Origin: Schaalia georgiae DSM 6843
GTDB lineage: Bacteria; Actinomycetota; Actinomycetes; Actinomycetales; Actinomycetaceae
DNA: 64,000 nucleotides
NCBI RefSeq assembly: GCF_000429245.1
Contig: NZ_AUBM01000015.1
Span: 1-64,000 of the forward strand
Direction of reading: 5' to 3'
In this document: positions 60,595 through 64,000 of the stretch, piece after piece
Numbering within the stretch: position 1 is the first letter of the stretch
How the letters are laid out: the number at the start of each line of letters is the position of its first letter
Made by a program: the position numbers and the translations under genes
The notes under the pieces: model-generated
What the model saw: only the letters and a program-made list of their open reading frames with translations
The model's database searches: none
Told to the model about the DNA's origin: nothing

Positions 60595-61265
60595 GAATAG
60601 TCCTCGTCCGCCACGGACAGACCTCCGCCAACACGGCGGGGGCCCTCGACACCGTTCGGCCCGGGGTGCCGCTGACCGCCGAGGGCCGCGAGCAGGCCGA
60701 GCGGCTGGCAGCGCGATGGGAGTCCGAGGTCTGCGGCCCCCCGAACGTGATCGCCGTGTCGGGCCTGACGCGCACGCGGCAGACCGCCGCGCCCCTGGCG
60801 CGCGAGTACGGGCTGGTGCCCGTGGTGCACCCGGGCATCCGGGAGCTGCGCAGCGGGGACGTGGAGATGGCCTCGGACGTGTGCTCCCAGGTGACCTACG
60901 TGCGCACCATCCTGCGGTGGTGCGCCGGCGACCTTGCGGCGCGCATGCCCGGGGGCGAGAGCGGGCGCGAGGCCCTAGCGCGCTCCCTCGGTGCAGTGCA
61001 CTCCATCGCCCTGGGCGCCCGGGCCGAGCACGGTCCCGGGGCCGTCGTCGTCTTCGTCGTCCACGGCGCCCTCACCCGCCTGCTGTCCACGGCGCTGGCG
61101 GACAACCTCGACGAGGCGCTGGTCAATACGCACTTCGTGAGCAATACGGGCACCGTCGTCATGGAGTGGGCCCCGGACTTCGCCCCCGCGACCGCCGACG
61201 ACCTGGTGGGCGGGCTCCACGCCCTCACCTGGAACGACCGGCCCGTGGGGGAGTGGGGTGCCTGA
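60591..61265 (+). CDS. Histidine phosphatase family protein
   Basis: 224 residues. Phosphoglycerate-mutase fold: VLVRHGQTSANTAGAL (nucleophile His), SGLTRTRQTAAPLA (Arg), IRELRSGDVEMA (Glu/Asp) and VVFVVHGALTRLL (second His). Likely a broad phosphatase rather than a mutase. ATG 60591 overlaps the glnE stop (ATGA), so it is translationally coupled to glnE. Substrate unknown. Confidence 0.88.
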   Translation: MRIVLVRHGQTSANTAGALDTVRPGVPLTAEGREQAERLAARWESEVCGPPNVIAVSGLTRTRQTAAPLAREYGLVPVVHPGIRELRSGDVEMASDVCSQVTYVRTILRWCAGDLAARMPGGESGREALARSLGAVHSIALGARAEHGPGAVVVFVVHGALTRLLSTALADNLDEALVNTHFVSNTGTVVMEWAPDFAPATADDLVGGLHALTWNDRPVGEWGA

Positions 61266-61304
61266 GCCCCTTCGTCGGAGGACGTCGGCCGTATCCTGCG
61301 GGTT

Positions 61305-61802
61305 TCAGATGTCGAGGGGGCGCAGTAGTTCGCTGGGTGGGAGTGCGCCGCCTGCGATGTAGTCACGGAAGACGGGCGCGGCTTGGTCGCCGGTGAAGAC
61401 TTCTTCGGGGTGGACGTGGATCGCGAAGGAGCCAAGTGGCCCCTCCCATTCGATGCTCACCCACTTGTCGGGGTCGGCGATGGGCTCGCGCGCGACTGCC
61501 CAGTGCTGGTAGGAGCCGTCCTGGTGGGTGGCGCGGATCTCCACGGACATGGCGCGCGTGGATCCGCCGCACTGGATGCAGTCCGTCAACCCCTGGGACC
61601 TGCGCGGCATATTCGTCGGATCGCTCACCCCGTCCGGCAGCGGCCACACCACAATGCAGAAACACTCGAACCCGTCCAAGTAGCGCGGAGCGGTCAAGCA
61701 CGTGCGCATCTCCTCGGCGATGGACTCGGGCGTCTGGGGGGACGTGTACCCGTCCGATGTCCCGTACTTGTTGTCCACGGTCCTAATGACGTACCTGGTC
61801 AT
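61305..61802 (-). CDS. Immunity-like protein, paralog of 1222-1752 (Imm1-like)
   Basis: 165 residues, soluble. MTRYVIRTVDNKYGTSDGYT, a TPESIAEEM motif, WAVAREPIADPDKWVSIEWE and HVHPEEVFTGDQAAPVFRDY align with the protein at 1222-1752 end to end. Two Cys in DCIQCGG are unique to this copy. Its position beside decayed and active toxin/immunity genes supports an immunity role; Imm1 similarity rests on the C-terminal pattern only. GGAGGCAGGAGTA precedes ATG 61800-61802. Confidence 0.65.
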   Translation of the reverse strand: MTRYVIRTVDNKYGTSDGYTSPQTPESIAEEMRTCLTAPRYLDGFECFCIVVWPLPDGVSDPTNMPRRSQGLTDCIQCGGSTRAMSVEIRATHQDGSYQHWAVAREPIADPDKWVSIEWEGPLGSFAIHVHPEEVFTGDQAAPVFRDYIAGGALPPSELLRPLDI

Positions 61803-61833
61803 TACTCCTGCCTCCCTCCTGGGCCGACGTGTG

Positions 61834-62359
61834 TTAGAAGTAGTCGGCGCCGATCTCCTCACCGTTCTCCTCAGCCTCGAGCTCGTCGAGTGTGTATTCG
61901 GTCTGCTGGGGGGACTCTACTGTGAGTAGGATAAGCGTGGGCATTCCTTCGAGGGACACGCTGACCCGCTCGTTGGCAATCCAGAGGGACGAGGAGTAGT
62001 CTTCCCCCTCTTCCGAGTCGCGAGTATCGCCCAGTACTTCGTGAAACGCCCGGACGAAACTTTCGTAGTAGGCGCGGGCCCGGGGGCGCGAGTGCTCCCA
62101 GTGCTCCTCGGGGAGCCAGTTGGACAGGCGGACCTGGCAGCTGCTGATACCGTCAGTCCCTGACTATGAAGGAGGAGTCTGCCTCTGTTTCGGCGAGATC
62201 CGAGTAGAAGAAGCGCGGCTCCTCGGGATCCCCTCTCATGCCGAGGCTGGTGTAGATCCGGGTGCCCTCGTCGAAGGTGATGGGCCAGGGGTGGTAGGCC
62301 CACGCCTTCATGATTTCGACGGCGCGTTGGGGTGTGACGGCTTTGAACTCGGTGCTCAT
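61834..62359 (-). pseudogene. Frameshifted immunity-like gene
   Basis: Frame 1 encodes 68 residues (MSTEFKAVTPQRAVEIMKAW, PEEPRFFYSDLAETEADSSF) and stops at TGA 62153-62155. A second frame with no start codon resumes at once (GISSCQVRLSNWLPEEHWEH) and runs to TAA 61834-61836, ending in an acidic tail, EAEENGEEIGADYF. Removing one base from the CCC run at 62158-62160 (plus-strand) joins them into a ~174 residue soluble protein. The N-terminus recalls DUF6301-type proteins found beside actinomycete toxins, but that match is tentative. A sequencing error is possible. Confidence 0.65.
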
Positions 62360-62380
62360 GGTGTGGCTTGGTCTTTCGTG

Positions 62381-62717
62381 TCAGGGGTTGATTTTGGCGT
62401 CAAGTGCTTTGATGGTTTCCGGCTCCAGGGTGAAGGCCTCGGTGGTGCGCTCGATCAGGGACAGGTCGGCGGTGGGTGTCTTGCACACGACGTTGTTGAG
62501 CGTGACCTGCCCGCTCTTGATCCGCTCCCACAAGTCGGGGTTGTCGCGCAGCAGTTGGAGGAAGTTCTTGTCCTGGCGGGCGATGCGGTTCAAATACGCC
62601 CCCGTACCCTGCTCCAACACCCCCCTTGCTCCCATCGGGCAGAATGTTGCGGGCATGACCCATTTGGGCGTTGGGGCCGCCCTTGGCCTCGTGTTGTTTC
62701 AGCGCGATCCCACGCGC
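62381..62717 (-). pseudogene. Decayed toxin C-terminal domain remnant
   Basis: One frame gives LKQHEAKGGPNAQMGHARNI then LPDGSKGG. After a run of six C/G at 62620-62625 the other frame continues as LEQGTGAYLNRIARQDKNFL, QLLRDNPDLWERIKSGQ and ends ALDAKINP. A one-base slip in that run unites them. Upstream in the same frame there is a TGA at 62718-62720 and no trace of a toxin N-terminus. The HEAKGG opening is reminiscent of CdiA/polymorphic-toxin tips. Best read as an orphan toxin module left by recombination, with the frameshifted gene downstream as its likely immunity partner. Confidence 0.5.
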
Positions 62718-62824
62718 TCAAAGACGGACGGCACCCTGCGTCCAAGCTCTATCGGCCAGGAAACTGCTTGCGCTCTACGCCACCACCGACTCACACGCGT
62801 TGATCCTGACACGTCTGGCGCACA

Positions 62825-63157
62825 TTAGAAAAATAGCTCATCGCCACTGTTCGAGTCGAACCACCGTCTCCGACCTTCGTCGTCAATGACGAGCTGGACA
62901 TCGGAGCCCACCGGCAGAGCGAATACGGGAATGCATGCGGGCTCAATGTCGCATAAGGTGTTGTAGTCGACGACAGTCATGTTCTGCGAATCGGCAATAA
63001 ACTCTTCCGTGTCTATATCGGAAAACACCCTCCATCCGTTGTCCATCGGGTTCAAAGGCTCGTGCCGCACCATCCAGCGCACAGGCGCGACCTTGTTTAT
63101 CACATTCTTCGATACGACGCATCCGCCAGCGCGGGGAATGTAGTCAATAGTATTCAT
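62825..63157 (-). CDS. DUF2185 immunity protein (Imm33-like)
   Basis: 110 residues. GGCVVSKNVINKVAPVRWMV, a PMDNGWRVFSDIDTEEFIAD stretch and CIPVFALPVGSDVQLVIDDE match DUF2185, a family used as immunity proteins in polymorphic toxin loci. It lies 46 bp behind the toxin gene, the normal position for the cognate immunity gene. AGGGAG lies 5 nt before ATG 63155-63157; a GTG just upstream is less likely. Base composition is noticeably lower in G+C than the core genes. Confidence 0.8.
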   Translation of the reverse strand: MNTIDYIPRAGGCVVSKNVINKVAPVRWMVRHEPLNPMDNGWRVFSDIDTEEFIADSQNMTVVDYNTLCDIEPACIPVFALPVGSDVQLVIDDEGRRRWFDSNSGDELFF

Positions 63158-63203
63158 CACTTCTCCCTGGTCCTCGCAACACTTGTTTTGTTGATTATAT
63201 CAT

Positions 63204-64000
63204 TCATTCAAATTCGTGTCCACGGTTAGTCTTATAATGTTCCACGCGATAGTAGTTTGGATTACGGTACTTTTCTGCAAACTCGGCAGGGCTGAGTTCT
63301 CCGTTGACATACTTAAGCCACGTGTCGTGATATTTGTGACCCGGCTTGTGGCCCATGTCCCAGACGCCGAGGCGTGGTTCTCCCGGCTTCCAGACGATAG
63401 TTCGTCCCGCGACGTCGGTTACCGTCGTTCCACCCTGAGCGGCTTCCTCCCAGACCTGAAGCGCTTGGTCTTTCGCATAGGACGGCCTCGATTTCAGAAA
63501 TGGACGCGGATCGTCAGGGTGTATGTGCGGAGTGCCCTCTTCATCCACATAGCTACCGTGCGGATTTCTGTCGGTTGACAGTTTTCGCCTCCTTCGTGGT
63601 TTTGGTGTGGTGGGTGGGATGTCCGGGGTTGGGGTTGGGGTGTCGGGGGCCGGTGGTGTGTGGTGGGTGGCGTGGCTGGTTCTTGTGCCTGTGTGGGCGG
63701 TGGTGCCGGTGATGGGCCCGTGCGGGGTGGCCCCGCCCGCCGCTGCTGCTGCTGCGGGTTTGGCGCCGGTGAACATGTGGGCCGCGTTGGCCGCGGTGTT
63801 CTTGGCGCGGGTGAGCATGCCGCGGAGCATGTCGAGCAGGCCGGACAGGTGGGTGAGGTTGTGGCCCAGGGTGCGCGCGGACTTGAGCACCCCGGTGATG
63901 TGGGCGGCCATCTGTGTGGCTTTGGCGCCGACTTTGACTTGGACTTGGGCGATGATGAGGGGGATGGCCAAGCCGCAGGTGGCGATGGCCTCGATGATGG
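63204..64000 (-). CDS. Polymorphic toxin with GH-E nuclease C-terminus (5' end beyond window)
   Basis: 265 residues are visible, and the frame stays open to the window edge. The visible part starts with a hydrophobic/helical region (LAIPLIIAQVQVKVGAKATQ, LLDMLRGMLTRAKNTAANA) like the helical fore-domains of type VII-secreted toxins. A Pro/Thr/His-rich linker follows, then a nuclease tip. There WDMGHKPGHKYHDTWLKYVN carries the Gly-His of the HNH/EndoVII-type GH-E family, and FAEKYRNPNYYRVEHYKTNR supplies the conserved Glu/Tyr/Asn-Pro block, ending GHEFE. Probably a DNase used against competitors, neutralised by the adjacent DUF2185 protein. Confidence 0.82.
   Translation of the reverse strand, partial: IIEAIATCGLAIPLIIAQVQVKVGAKATQMAAHITGVLKSARTLGHNLTHLSGLLDMLRGMLTRAKNTAANAAHMFTGAKPAAAAAAGGATPHGPITGTTAHTGTRTSHATHHTPPAPDTPTPTPDIPPTTPKPRRRRKLSTDRNPHGSYVDEEGTPHIHPDDPRPFLKSRPSYAKDQALQVWEEAAQGGTTVTDVAGRTIVWKPGEPRLGVWDMGHKPGHKYHDTWLKYVNGELSPAEFAEKYRNPNYYRVEHYKTNRGHEFE

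Noticed and set aside
63500-64000. CRISPR array or simple repeat in the GT-rich right end
   Set aside because: The GT-rich bias comes from the Pro/Thr/His/Ala linker of the leftward toxin gene; no regular repeat-spacer pattern.

Overview
The window is a 64 kb stretch of a high-GC Gram-positive chromosome, most likely from the family Actinomycetaceae (Schaalia/Actinomyces type). The evidence is a set of actinobacteria-restricted genes: sepH, DUF3710, DUF4193, DUF3159, DUF5998, DUF3000 and the phosphatidylinositol mannoside genes. Two DUF6318 proteins, an LANTG cell-wall-anchored surface protein, and a FemAB/ATP-grasp pair that could build a lysine/D-acidic-residue peptidoglycan bridge point the same way. 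The genus is inferred from gene content only.

Layout. The left end (1-4 kb) is accessory-like. It holds two related membrane-anchored DUF6318 proteins, an immunity-like gene and an unusually repeat-rich set of gaps: DnaA-box-like 9-mers, a symmetric four-site dyad, tandem repeats, and one copy of a ~99 bp dispersed element whose second copy is at 30.4 kb. From 4.2 to 14 kb, topoisomerase IV parE and parC flank two tandem-GNAT acetyltransferases and a sugar transporter/sugar kinase pair with a LacI-type operator in its promoter. From 14 to 34.6 kb lies a conserved actinobacterial housekeeping block: DUF5998, alkaline phosphatase family, sepH, DUF4193, DUF3710, OB-fold, DUF3159, two TrkA-type K+ proteins, an APC permease, a TrmA-like RNA methyltransferase, a CLC channel, an S9 peptidase, dxs, a ribonuclease D-like HRDC protein, DUF3000 and glgX. 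Five tRNA genes (Gly, Val, Gly, Cys, Val) follow and end at a textbook terminator.

From 35.7 to 42.8 kb are the surface protein, an alpha-glucosidase, two small membrane proteins and the ATP-grasp/FemAB pair. From 42.9 to 50.7 kb, thrS leads a tightly overlapping cluster: HIT protein, pgsA, patA, pimA, an unknown membrane protein, a PrsW peptidase and a Nudix hydrolase. It makes phosphatidylinositol and its mannosides. From 50.7 to 61.3 kb come serB and glgC (leftward), glgA, an ABC ATPase, NfeD and SPFH membrane proteins, then glnA2, glnE and a histidine phosphatase.

The right end (61.3-64 kb) is a polymorphic-toxin locus read leftward. The C-terminal part of a GH-E nuclease toxin runs off the window and is followed by a DUF2185-type immunity protein, then a decayed toxin domain, a frameshifted immunity-like gene and an intact immunity-like gene. 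The last is a paralog of the one at 1.2 kb. Base composition falls visibly around the active toxin/immunity pair.

Shared physiology: glycogen synthesis and breakdown (glgC, glgA, glgX, GH13), nitrogen assimilation (glnA2/glnE), K+ homeostasis (TrkA pair plus APC permease) and envelope assembly (PIMs, FemAB/ATP-grasp, surface protein). Several genes start 6-7 nt after a good -10 hexamer without a Shine-Dalgarno, indicating leaderless transcripts.
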